From: an uncultured Oscillospiraceae bacterium
GTDB lineage: Bacteria; Bacillota; Clostridia; Oscillospirales; Acutalibacteraceae
Length of the DNA stretch: 56,163 bases
NCBI GenBank assembly: GCA_900544375.1
Contig: UQUZ01000014.1
Location: forward strand, 1-56,163
Direction of reading: 5' to 3'
Shown here: piece after piece, positions 49,216 through 56,163 of the stretch
Layout: every line of letters begins with the position of its first letter
Position numbering within the stretch: the first letter of the stretch is position 1
Position numbers and translations under genes: made by a program
The notes under the pieces: generated by a model
Told to the model about the DNA's origin: nothing
Database searches by the model: none
Seen by the model: the letters and a program-made list of their open reading frames with translations, nothing else

Positions 49216-49278
49216 CTGTATATGATGATGAAAAAAACATATTTTTTGGAAAATCAGTGCACAAATCAGGGGAATTGC

Positions 49279-49308
49279 TTGACAATCCCAAAATTTGTAT
49301 GGTAGAAT
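49279..49308 (+). promoter_or_regulatory. SigA promoter upstream of the second surface protein
   Basis: TTGACA (49279-49284), 18 nt ending TGG and TAGAAT (49303-49308). The leader to the ATG at 49567 is about 250 nt, AT-rich and without a gene. Confidence 0.7.
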
Positions 49309-49566
49309 AAGGCGGAATCAAAAAAGAATACATCCATTTTATAAAGTAATTGGCGTTTCGGATAGCTTATAGGGAATCTTCTAAATGTGGTTGCCTGTGC
49401 ATAATTTTTTTTGCTTGCATTGAGAAATTCTATATTATTTTTTGGATGTTATTTGATACAAATCAAGATTCGACGAGTTATTTATTTTTGACATGATAGA
49501 TTTATTTTAGCGGGGAGTTCTAAAGAATTTTTCGCTAGAATTGATCTTTGGAGGTAGATTATCCTG

Positions 49567-51177
49567 ATGACGAGGAAGAAAAGTGCACTAGGGTGCAGGG
49601 TGTTATCGATAGTGTTATCATTATTGATGATCCTCTGTGCAGTTCCTTTAGTCTCCTTTGCGGCAAATGGAGAGGATGCTGGGCCGGTTCTTGAGAAAAG
49701 TAGGGAAGATGTTTTTCTCTTTAGAGCTCTTAGACCCTTCAGTGGAGAGCCCTATACAGTGGGCTCCAAGCTCGGCGATTGTGCAATTAACAAAACTGGT
49801 GTAGCATTACAAGTACCAAAGCCTGGGACAATCCAGTATATTAATTATCTTACAACTAAACTCACAGTGGAGTTTGTTAATAAGGAAGATACTGTAAAAC
49901 ATGCAGGAACCAATACAGAACCTGTTATCATCTATGTAACAGCTGATCCAAGCATTTGGGTGAAAGTCAATTATGAGTTTGAGGCCGTGGAGGGCAGCGG
50001 TATTCCGGAGGCAGTCATTGAAACATTGCCGACCATTGATTCCACTTCCCTCAAGTATACAGAAGGCCTCAAAGTTTCGGATTTGACAATGAATACAGAG
50101 GGCGCCAAAGCTACCGTGAACGGCGCGCCGATAGAGGGCACGTTCAGCTTTACGGAACCCGACAAGACTCTTGGCGTGGGGAATAACAACGTGTCCGTAA
50201 CCTTCACGCCCGCCGATCCGACGGCTGCGGAACCTGCAACGGGTGTCATATCCGTAAGCGTGGCGAAGGGCGACATTCAAGTTCTGCAAACGCCGGTGAT
50301 TACCATTGAGTACGGCACAAGATTGAAAAATGTATCTCTTAGAGATTTCAAGGTGGAGACGATTCCGGCGAGCGGCGTTAGCTGGGATTGGTTGGGGGCC
50401 GACGGCAGCCTCACTTCCCTATCCGACCCGCGGGCTGACCAGGTTCTGGCAGTCGGCACGTATGACGATATCCTGGTTCGCGCTTATACCGTCTATAATA
50501 ATAAGTATGACGTAACACTTATCCCGGTGAAGGTGGTTGTCAACCCAGTGTCCAAGGAGTTCCCAATGCTTTGCGAGATGGATGAGGCCGCGCGCCGGAT
50601 CATCGTCACCGGCAGAGGGAATTCCGATGCGAAGGGCGCCGTCACCTATACGCTGCACAGCGATGCGTTGGCAGAGGATCTCGTCATCGAGGGCAAGGGT
50701 GTTCAAGATGTGGCAACCTTCCAGCTGGATGATAACGCAAAGAGCGGCGCGTATACCGTAACCGCAACGTATACGGCGGGGGAAAAGGATCCCTGCAACT
50801 ATGCTTCCGCAGCGAAGCAGTTGGATATCAGCTTCTTCCACAATGTTGCGGTCACCGGCGGCAGCGGCTCCGGTGATTATCAGGCGGGCAGCACCGTCTA
50901 TGTTATGATTGATGCGGAGTCCATCAAAAAGAATTACGAATTCAAGAGCTGGAAGATCACCAACGCAAACGGAGATACCATCGATGTGGGCGTGGAAGAT
51001 CTTACACAGAGGGATATTTCCTTTGTGATGCCTGATGAAGCGGTCAAGGTGGAAGCGCAGGCTTCTTTCTCCATCCAGCTGTTCTTTGAGAACTTGGGCA
51101 ATTCCATCCTGAGCTTCATCATGAAGATTGTGGAGTGGTTCCAAGGCATCTTCAATGGCTTGGGCGCGCTCTCCTGA
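49567..51177 (+). CDS. Secreted Ig-like surface protein, mosaic composition
   Basis: A 536-residue exported protein. The signal peptide (about 1-32) ends in VPLVSFAANG. Then come beta-rich segments resembling MBG/Ig-like units (about 130-330: LPTIDSTSLKYTEGLKVSDL, QTPVITIEYGTRLKNVSL) and a final repeat-type unit (about 425-500: VAVTGGSGSGDYQAGSTVYVMI to FVMPDEAVKVEA), as in InlB-like B-repeats. It ends in an amphipathic hydrophobic tail, FFENLGNSILSFIMKIVEWF. No LPxTG or dockerin. GGAGGT lies 11 nt before the ATG. The first 420 bases are AT-rich and the rest GC-rich, suggesting a joined origin. Confidence 0.8.
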   Translation: MTRKKSALGCRVLSIVLSLLMILCAVPLVSFAANGEDAGPVLEKSREDVFLFRALRPFSGEPYTVGSKLGDCAINKTGVALQVPKPGTIQYINYLTTKLTVEFVNKEDTVKHAGTNTEPVIIYVTADPSIWVKVNYEFEAVEGSGIPEAVIETLPTIDSTSLKYTEGLKVSDLTMNTEGAKATVNGAPIEGTFSFTEPDKTLGVGNNNVSVTFTPADPTAAEPATGVISVSVAKGDIQVLQTPVITIEYGTRLKNVSLRDFKVETIPASGVSWDWLGADGSLTSLSDPRADQVLAVGTYDDILVRAYTVYNNKYDVTLIPVKVVVNPVSKEFPMLCEMDEAARRIIVTGRGNSDAKGAVTYTLHSDALAEDLVIEGKGVQDVATFQLDDNAKSGAYTVTATYTAGEKDPCNYASAAKQLDISFFHNVAVTGGSGSGDYQAGSTVYVMIDAESIKKNYEFKSWKITNANGDTIDVGVEDLTQRDISFVMPDEAVKVEAQASFSIQLFFENLGNSILSFIMKIVEWFQGIFNGLGALS

Positions 51178-51205
51178 TTCCATCTTCTTTCTTTTCTTTA
51201 GTTTG

Positions 51206-51311
51206 TAACCTCGCCTGGCAGCCACCTTATTTCTTCACCAATGCCGGGCAACCGGCTTGGCTTTGGTTTGCCTGGGGACTCCCCATCTCCCCAAGCATCC
51301 AGGCGAGGTTA
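51206..51311 (+). ncRNA. Candidate multibranched RNA after the surface protein gene
   Basis: A perfect 13-bp inverted repeat, TAACCTCGCCTGG (51206-51218) / CCAGGCGAGGTTA (51299-51311), encloses GCCGG-GCAA-CCGGC (51243-51256, a GNRA tetraloop) and TGGGG-ACT-CCCCA (51273-51285). It begins 28 nt after the stop codon. It may be a 3' UTR structure or a separate RNA. Confidence 0.45.
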
Positions 51312-51943
51312 TGATACCAGATAGGCGTTTTCCGCAAAGCCTTGTGCATGCGGGCTGCGCCTCCAGGGGGTGAACGGCGGTTGGGCAGGCTGCCGGGGGC
51401 CTCCATCTTCCGAGCACGGTGTGCGGGCTTTTCAGAGTCTTACATAAGAAATCTGATGTTTTTTCATGAGCCACATGGAAGGGCCTGGGTTCCGAAGGCG
51501 GGGGGAAAAGTTGCGCTCTCATTCTGCCCTGTGTTGCCATTGCCTCGGGTATGGCAAAGCCGATAAGCTCTCATGCGGTTCCCGCACCGGCCGGGCGCCC
51601 TGAATGCCTGTGTTTGCATTCTCTGTTTTCCAAAAAAACTGCACGTCCTCAACCATTGAATGAATCGGCGCATGACATGTTTGCGGAAAATGGAAATCGA
51701 CAGATTACACGGCGGATTAGGCGTGCTTGAATGGCGCGGTCGCAGCAAAAAGAGTTTTCGGAAATGGGCGCTCCATGTTTCTGCTTTGTCGACAGGCGGG
51801 AATGTGAGCCGGGTTTGCATAGGAAGCTTCCGCCCGGTAGTAGCCCAGTGGGAGTGAGGCGGCGGCTTGTCCGGATGCCTGCCTCCCATTCCTGACACAC
51901 GTCCTTGGAACGGCGTGATGGACGGGTTTCTATGAATTACGGG

Positions 51944-51982
51944 ATTCCCCGCGTGCACGACGGTGCACGCGGGGAATTTTCT
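51944..51982 (+). terminator. Strong hairpin with T-run
   Basis: A perfect 15-bp stem ATTCCCCGCGTGCAC / GTGCACGCGGGGAAT with loop GACG, followed by TTTCTTTT. No rightward gene lies within 750 bases upstream, so which transcript it ends is unclear. Confidence 0.6.
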
Positions 51983-52050
51983 TTTGCGTTGTAGGCATTT
52001 GTTGCGTTGTAGGAATGTTCTTTGGGTTGTGGAAATTTTCTTTTGCGTTG
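51982..52050. repeat. Degenerate tandem repeat of about 20 nt
   Basis: Three to four imperfect copies of TTTTGCGTTGTAGGNATTTG run one after another: TTGCGTTGTAGGCATTTG, TTGCGTTGTAGGAATGTTC, TGGGTTGTGGAAATTTTC and a final TTGCGTTG. Confidence 0.55.
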
Positions 52051-52145
52051 CGTAGGGGCGAACTGTGTTCGCCCGTTTTCTTGATGTATCCCATCCCTCG
52101 GCTGACGCAAACCCCGCCGTAGGGGCGAACTGTGTTCGCCCGTTT
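52051..52145. repeat. Two identical 28-nt palindromic repeats
   Basis: The 28-nt sequence at 52051-52078 recurs without change at 52118-52145. Each copy contains the hairpin GGGCGAA-CTGTG-TTCGCCC. It resembles REP-like intergenic repeats known from gut Bacillota. Confidence 0.75.
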
Positions 52146-52241
52146 CGATTCATCCCTTGCCCTGTGGTTCGTGCGAATCCTACGCCATAAAAAAGGCGTT
52201 GGCGCAGCCCCTTCCCTTTCAACCAATCCTCCAAATTATCC

Positions 52242-53375
52242 TTATCGCTCCAGATCGTAAAAATACCGCTCGAGGATCGCCAGCCCCGCGCCCTTGTAGC
52301 ATGCTGTGCGGAACTCCTCCTTGTTTGGCAGAAGCTCCGGCATAAAATCCCCGCGCTGCGGCAGAAGCAGCGTTTCAAATGCCTCCCGCAGTTTATCGAT
52401 AAACTGCGGATCAAGCTTGCTATAAGGGGTTTCCACAATGATCGTTTTCGGATCGAGCAGCCAGGTCACATTGGCAAACAGAAGCGCAAGCTCTGGAATT
52501 GCCTGCTCCAGATAGGCGGACAGGCGGGGGTCTTCCCGATGGTTTGCCACAACCTCCTGAAAAGAGGGCACGGAGCCATCCGGCTTCGTAAACAGCCTGC
52601 ACAGGCCGCCAATGCCCACGGCTTCTTCAATCATTTTGCCGCTTTTCGTATACATTCGGCCAATCTCACCCGCGCAGGAATAGGCGCTGTTAAGAACTTG
52701 GCCATGATAAAAAATTGCGCCGCTCACACCTTCACTAATGAGAGCGTAAAAAATATGGTCATCCTGCAATGTAAGGCTGCCGTTCAATTGCGCAGCGCAT
52801 CTCACATCTTCATCGATGTAAAGAATCTGATCGGAAAAGAAAGGGCACAGCGTTGCTTTTAGCTTAGCGGAAGAAAGCTCTGGGATGCGCGAATGAAGCA
52901 CCCTATCGCCCTGTTGATAGTAGGGGCCGGGCACGCATACGCCTACGCCGACCGTGTTGCCCATCTCATCCTCCAACTGCTCGCGCAAAAATGAGGAGAC
53001 CGCATTGCGGAGGTTTTCCTCATAGCTTTGATTGTGGTCGTATTGGTGCTGATAAAGATCTGGTTTGAGCTTTAAATCCATTTGCAAAAGGCCGAGTCGG
53101 AAATCACGCTGCTCCAGATCGATCAATACTATTTTTTTGCGATCCGGAACGATGGAGACCACATTGCCCTTGCGGCCCACCTTGGTAGTATCCTTTTTTT
53201 CCTCAGAGGCAATGTCGCACCGAACGAGCTGATCCACAATTTTCCCCACCGTCATCAGGCTGATCCCTGTTTTGGAGGCTAGCGTTTGCCGTGAAATAGA
53301 GCCCTGGCGGTAAATTTCTTGGAAAACTTTCATCATATTTTGAAGCTTAATATTTTTTTGGGTAATGAGCTGCAT
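52242..53375 (-). CDS. ROK-family transcriptional regulator
   Basis: A 377-residue NagC/XylR-type regulator. An N-terminal winged helix (about residues 10-70: SISRQTLASKTGISLMTVGKIVDQLV) is followed by a ROK sugar-kinase-like domain with GVGVCVPGPYY, LYIDEDVRCAA and SEGVSGAIFYHGQVL. The zinc site is not conserved: GEIGR replaces GEIGH and the CxCGxxGC motif is absent, so it is probably a non-catalytic sugar sensor. The ATG at 53375 is 8-9 nt after GAGGA; a GTG just before is in frame. Targets could include GH20, nagA or GH38 genes in the window, but this is a guess. Confidence 0.88.
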   Translation of the reverse strand: MQLITQKNIKLQNMMKVFQEIYRQGSISRQTLASKTGISLMTVGKIVDQLVRCDIASEEKKDTTKVGRKGNVVSIVPDRKKIVLIDLEQRDFRLGLLQMDLKLKPDLYQHQYDHNQSYEENLRNAVSSFLREQLEDEMGNTVGVGVCVPGPYYQQGDRVLHSRIPELSSAKLKATLCPFFSDQILYIDEDVRCAAQLNGSLTLQDDHIFYALISEGVSGAIFYHGQVLNSAYSCAGEIGRMYTKSGKMIEEAVGIGGLCRLFTKPDGSVPSFQEVVANHREDPRLSAYLEQAIPELALLFANVTWLLDPKTIIVETPYSKLDPQFIDKLREAFETLLLPQRGDFMPELLPNKEEFRTACYKGAGLAILERYFYDLER

Positions 53376-53697
53376 CACTGGTTTCCTCGTTTCTATTCTG
53401 TTTTCAGTCTGCCGGAAAGGCAGGGGTACAACTGCGCGAAAGCAGTTTCAAGCGGATATCAGAATTCATTTATTGTATGCTGTTTTGGGGGGGATCAAGG
53501 CGAAATTAGATTTTTTCAGCTATTGGAGAGCGAAAACCGAAGAAATCGGCGTTTTTATGTGATTTTTTCTGATTTTTGCGCTCGGAGTCGTTTTTTCATG
53601 GAATTTGAATGAATAACATGGTGACAAGCCCTCACCGCATATGCATGATTAAACAGGTGCGCTTTTCGCGCCGAATTTTCTGCAAGGATGGGATGCC
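53376..53697. other. Divergent intergenic region between the ROK and deacetylase genes
   Basis: About 320 bases between divergent genes. No confident promoter box pair, operator or small gene was found. An open frame on the plus strand (53319-53612) lacks a ribosome-binding site. Confidence 0.4.
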
Positions 53698-54489
53698 ATG
53701 AAGGTTATGATTTTTACGCGTAGGCGGTTGGCTGTGCTGACAAGCTGCCTCGCGGCAGGGCTGCTGGTGGCTGTGCTGGCAGCGCAGGGCCTGAGTGTGG
53801 TCACTGCCGCAAGCAGGAAGCTGCTGCCTGTTTACAGCGTGGAAACAGCGGAGAAAAAGGCTTGCCTCACCTTTGACGCCGCGTGGGGCAATGAGGATAC
53901 GCAGGAGCTGATTGCGGTGCTGGGCAAATATCAGGCAAAGGCAACCTTTTTCGTGGTGGGCGAGTGGGTGGATAAATTCCCGGAAAGCGTGAAGGCCCTG
54001 CATGATGCGGGCCACAGCATCCAAAACCATTCCAACACACACAAGCACTATCCAAAGCTCAGCCGTGATGAAATCATCAAGGATTTGAATGCCTGCAACG
54101 ATAAAATAGAGAAAGTCACCGGCGTGCGGCCCACGTTGGCCCGCCCCCCATATGGGGATTATGACAATGCTGTGATTGAAGCAGTTAATGCGGCGAAGAT
54201 GACGTCAGTGCAGTGGGATGTAGATTCGCTCGACTGGAAGGACCTAACAGCCAGTGAAATGTATCAAAAAGTGGTGCCCAAGGTGCGCAACGGCTCCATT
54301 ATTTTGTTCCACAATGCGGCAAAACATACGCCGGAAGCACTGCCCGCCATCATAGAAGCGCTGCAAAAGGATGGGTATCAGCTCGTCACGCTGGATGAGC
54401 TGCTCTGTAAGGGCGAGTATACGCTCGACCACGCGGGGCGGCAATTCCCCAAGCAGGGCGCGGCGGCGGAAACCCAACCGGCCGCATAA
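53698..54489 (+). CDS. Polysaccharide deacetylase, PdaB-like
   Basis: A 263-residue NodB-type deacetylase with an N-terminal membrane or signal segment (about residues 10-36). Motif 1 is TFDAAWG (first Asp as base), motif 2 HSNTHKHY (zinc His), motif 3 RPPYGDYD, motif 4 WDVDSLDW and motif 5 ILFHN. The sequence around YSVETAEKKACLTFDAAW is typical of the sporulation protein PdaB, which keeps late-stage spores stable. PdaA-like or vegetative roles cannot be excluded. The ATG at 53698 follows AAGGATGGG. A hairpin follows. Confidence 0.85.
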   Translation: MKVMIFTRRRLAVLTSCLAAGLLVAVLAAQGLSVVTAASRKLLPVYSVETAEKKACLTFDAAWGNEDTQELIAVLGKYQAKATFFVVGEWVDKFPESVKALHDAGHSIQNHSNTHKHYPKLSRDEIIKDLNACNDKIEKVTGVRPTLARPPYGDYDNAVIEAVNAAKMTSVQWDVDSLDWKDLTASEMYQKVVPKVRNGSIILFHNAAKHTPEALPAIIEALQKDGYQLVTLDELLCKGEYTLDHAGRQFPKQGAAAETQPAA

Positions 54490-54547
54490 AATAGGGCTGC
54501 CCCACAGGCACTTTCAAAAATGCGTTGTTGCTTTCCAGAGGCAAAGC

Positions 54548-54592
54548 TTCGGCGCAGATACACAGACGTATCTGCGCCGAAAGCCACGTTTT
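54548..54592. terminator. Hairpin between the deacetylase and the convergent small gene
   Basis: A perfect 14-bp stem TTCGGCGCAGATAC / GTATCTGCGCCGAA (54548-54581). The T-run (TTTTTT) comes 7 nt later. Confidence 0.6.
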
Positions 54593-54621
54593 TTAAAAGT
54601 GTGTATGAAGCCGAAACAAGC

Positions 54622-54840
54622 TTAGTCAATTTCAAAATCGCTCTGGTCGTATTGCGGGAGCCTTGGGCGCGGCTTCGGCTCGCGCCGAAGAGGATCATAA
54701 CGGTATTTCCGGCAGCGGTCGCCCGGCAGGACGACGCCTTTTTTGATGCATAAAACGGTTTTGCCATCCGGCGCAGTGCGCCCATGCTCGCAAAAAGCGC
54801 AGCAAGGCTCAATCTCCGGGCTGAAAAGCTGATATTTCAT
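54622..54840 (-). CDS. Small Cys-rich conserved hypothetical protein
   Basis: A 72-residue protein: MKYQLFSPEIEPCCAFCEHG, DGKTVLCIKKGVV, GDRCRKYRYDPLRREP. Five cysteines in a CC-x2-C ... C ... C pattern suggest zinc or Fe-S binding. I believe this is a small family common in Oscillospirales, with no known function. The ATG at 54840 has GAGAGGA about 12 nt upstream; the frame opens at 54873. It lies 39 nt after the GH38 gene in the same direction. Confidence 0.72.
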   Translation of the reverse strand: MKYQLFSPEIEPCCAFCEHGRTAPDGKTVLCIKKGVVLPGDRCRKYRYDPLRREPKPRPRLPQYDQSDFEID

Positions 54841-54879
54841 GATAGAAACCGTCCTCTCTTGAAAGGCTTGCAAGGGGCT

Positions 54880-56163
54880 TTATAATATCTTTTCAATTTT
54901 GAGCAGTTTTAATTCAAAAGGCCGGAAGGAGAGCGTCCCCTGGCAGGGCTCCAGCGTATCCTCCATCACATCGGTGAGCCCCGCGTTCCGATAACCGGAG
55001 AGGGAGATCTCTGCGGCCTGCGCGGCCTCAGAGCAGTTGTAAAGCCGCAACACCGCGCCGTTGCCATCCCTCGAAAGCTGGACCGATTCCAACACGATAT
55101 TGGTGTTGGAAGAGGCATAGCAGCTGGCAGGGCCCGACGCGGCATCCCCCGCTGTTTCATAAATCGGATTATTGAGCTGATAGGCTAGGGCATATGTTTC
55201 GCGGCTTAGGCCACCCTCGTGCGGGAGCAGTGCAAGCTTGATGTGATGGACGCCTTGGTCTACGTTATGCCCCGGGCCGCCGCTAGGCGAGCGGATGAGG
55301 TTTACATCAATCACGCCGTTTTTGCAGCGGAAGCCGTATTTGCAGTCGTTCACGAGCGACAGGCCATATTCCCCGCAGCTCAGGTCAACAAATTTCTGGC
55401 CGGATACCTCATACTGCGCTTTTTCAACGCTGTTGTTTTCAGTTGTTTTTCGCTTGATATGACCGAAGGGGACGTTGAAGCTGCATTCGTCCGTTTCAAT
55501 CGAGGTAGGGAATTCAATGCGCAGCATCCGGCTTTTTTGATGGCAGTCAATAGTGAGCTCTATTTGCAGCGCGGGGCTGTGATCCATCAAATGATAATCC
55601 ATGGTAACCGTGCTGTCTCCAATGCGGTAGGAACCCTTGGCCGTTGCGCACGGGCCGCCGACCATCGTTTCAAAGCCTACGCACCGTGCCTCCCTGCGCG
55701 AAGAGGCATAGTTCTGCGGGCGGATATCCCAGCAGTCGCCAACATCGCGGTATTGTGCGATGACAGCCATTCTCCTTGCCTCGTCTGTGAACTCTCGTCC
55801 CATCCGCTTATCATAGAAAGAGCGGATAAATCCGTTTTCAAACGTGATTTTAACGCAGTCGTTTTCAATGAAATCCTTTTCTGCGTGCGCATGGAAAGTG
55901 GTAATCTCATTTAACTCCTCCCTTGGGAGGAAGCCGAGGGATGGAATTTCAGCCTGATACCACTTGCCATGCTCCTTGACTGTGACCGTATCGGCAAAGG
56001 AGTTAAAGTTAAAGAATCCGCGGCCAAAAACAGTGGAGGAAAGCGCGGCAACCGCCTGCGTAACTTCAGAATAAATTGCCTGGTAGCGCGCCTGGCTTTC
56101 GTCATACACCCGATTGATCGATGAGCCCGGTAGGATATCGTGAAATTGATAGAGTAGGATCTC
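54880..56163 (-). CDS. GH38 alpha-mannosidase, C-terminal part (cut by window edge)
   Basis: The last 427 residues of a family 38 glycosidase; the frame stays open to the window end. The segment LLYQFHDILPGSSINRVYDE, typical of GH38 just after the catalytic domain, spans the edge of the readable part. The rest is the C-terminal beta-sandwich region (ITFENGFIRSFYDKRMGREF, LRIEFPTSIETDECSFNVPFGHIKR, LALLPHEGG, LRLYNCSEAAQAAEISL). It would hydrolyse alpha-mannosides, probably in the cytoplasm. The active-site part and the true start are beyond the window. Confidence 0.93.
   Translation of the reverse strand, partial: EILLYQFHDILPGSSINRVYDESQARYQAIYSEVTQAVAALSSTVFGRGFFNFNSFADTVTVKEHGKWYQAEIPSLGFLPREELNEITTFHAHAEKDFIENDCVKITFENGFIRSFYDKRMGREFTDEARRMAVIAQYRDVGDCWDIRPQNYASSRREARCVGFETMVGGPCATAKGSYRIGDSTVTMDYHLMDHSPALQIELTIDCHQKSRMLRIEFPTSIETDECSFNVPFGHIKRKTTENNSVEKAQYEVSGQKFVDLSCGEYGLSLVNDCKYGFRCKNGVIDVNLIRSPSGGPGHNVDQGVHHIKLALLPHEGGLSRETYALAYQLNNPIYETAGDAASGPASCYASSNTNIVLESVQLSRDGNGAVLRLYNCSEAAQAAEISLSGYRNAGLTDVMEDTLEPCQGTLSFRPFELKLLKIEKIL

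Larger units (their letters stand above)
51178..52241. other. Long gene-free region with structured repeats
   Basis: Over 1 kb with no supported gene. A 324-codon open frame on the minus strand (51464-52438) overlaps the ROK gene in another frame and has no family match. The region holds the structured element at 51206, the hairpin at 51944, degenerate 20-nt repeats at 51982-52050 and two identical 28-nt repeats. Confidence 0.5.

Noticed and set aside
51464..52438. 324-codon minus-strand open frame
   Set aside because: It runs into the ROK gene in another frame, contains translated repeats (TTQKK-like) and has a low-complexity, Arg/Cys-rich composition without a ribosome-binding site.

Overview
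The window looks like a chromosomal segment of a spore-forming, low-to-mid GC member of the Bacillota, class Clostridia, most like a gut Oscillospirales/Ruminococcaceae-type organism. The support is: sporulation genes (spoVAC, spoVAD, spoIIR, a PdaB-like deacetylase); RNase Y with YmdB; FakA with Asp23; a T-box leader; SASC/LSAC lipoboxes; a dockerin-bearing surface protein; and near-consensus SigA promoters, many with an extended -10 (TGn). No phage, plasmid, IS or CRISPR was seen. This assignment is inference from gene content.

Layout. 1-5240: tRNA-Gly(CCC), a DUF4358 lipoprotein, an operon of unknown ORF / zinc phospholipase C-like protein / luxS, and a LysM-G5-M23 wall hydrolase with an exact WalR-type box at its promoter. 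5240-9411: a lone MacB/LolD-type ATPase, spoVAC-spoVAD (spoVAE is absent), a small protein and nagA. 9800-17050: a ComEC-like MBL hydrolase, a GtrA protein fused to a decayed glycosyltransferase, ispE, spoIIR, a DUF4874/DUF4832 protein, and rimM-trmD without rpsP and rplS. 17110-23880: an SDR, rubrerythrin, a NimA-like flavoprotein, and the asp23-fakA-recG operon. 24000-29840: a small membrane protein, a lipoprotein, a family-5 solute-binding protein, ymdB and rny. 29970-35400: a T-box leader, a small antisense gene, an AraC regulator and two tandem thrS genes. 35477-43220: two paralogous membrane-anchored metallophosphoesterases, an anti-sigma/ECF sigma pair, a GH20 hexosaminidase and galT. 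43220-52240: repeat-rich non-coding DNA around two large secreted proteins, one with a dockerin. 52242-56163: a ROK regulator, a PdaB-like deacetylase, a small Cys-rich protein and the C-terminal part of a GH38 alpha-mannosidase.

How the genes fit together. GH20, nagA, galT, GH38, the ROK regulator and the dockerin protein point to growth on host or plant glycans rich in hexosamine, galactose and mannose. The wall hydrolase, deacetylase and spo genes serve wall remodelling and sporulation. asp23-fakA-recG, rimM-trmD, rny-ymdB, ispE and thrS are housekeeping.

The strongest undescribed signal is a repeated regulatory module. Four extended -10 promoters (TGATATAAT or TGGTAAAAT) upstream of unrelated genes (the luxS operon, nagA, ispE, the SDR) each carry a 21-24 nt dyad that overlaps the predicted transcription start. 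Its arms covary. Two of the four continue into a nearly identical three-way-junction RNA. Other leads are the mosaic tandem thrS pair, the displaced T-box, a start-site-occluding hairpin before spoIIR, and structured repeats around the surface-protein genes.
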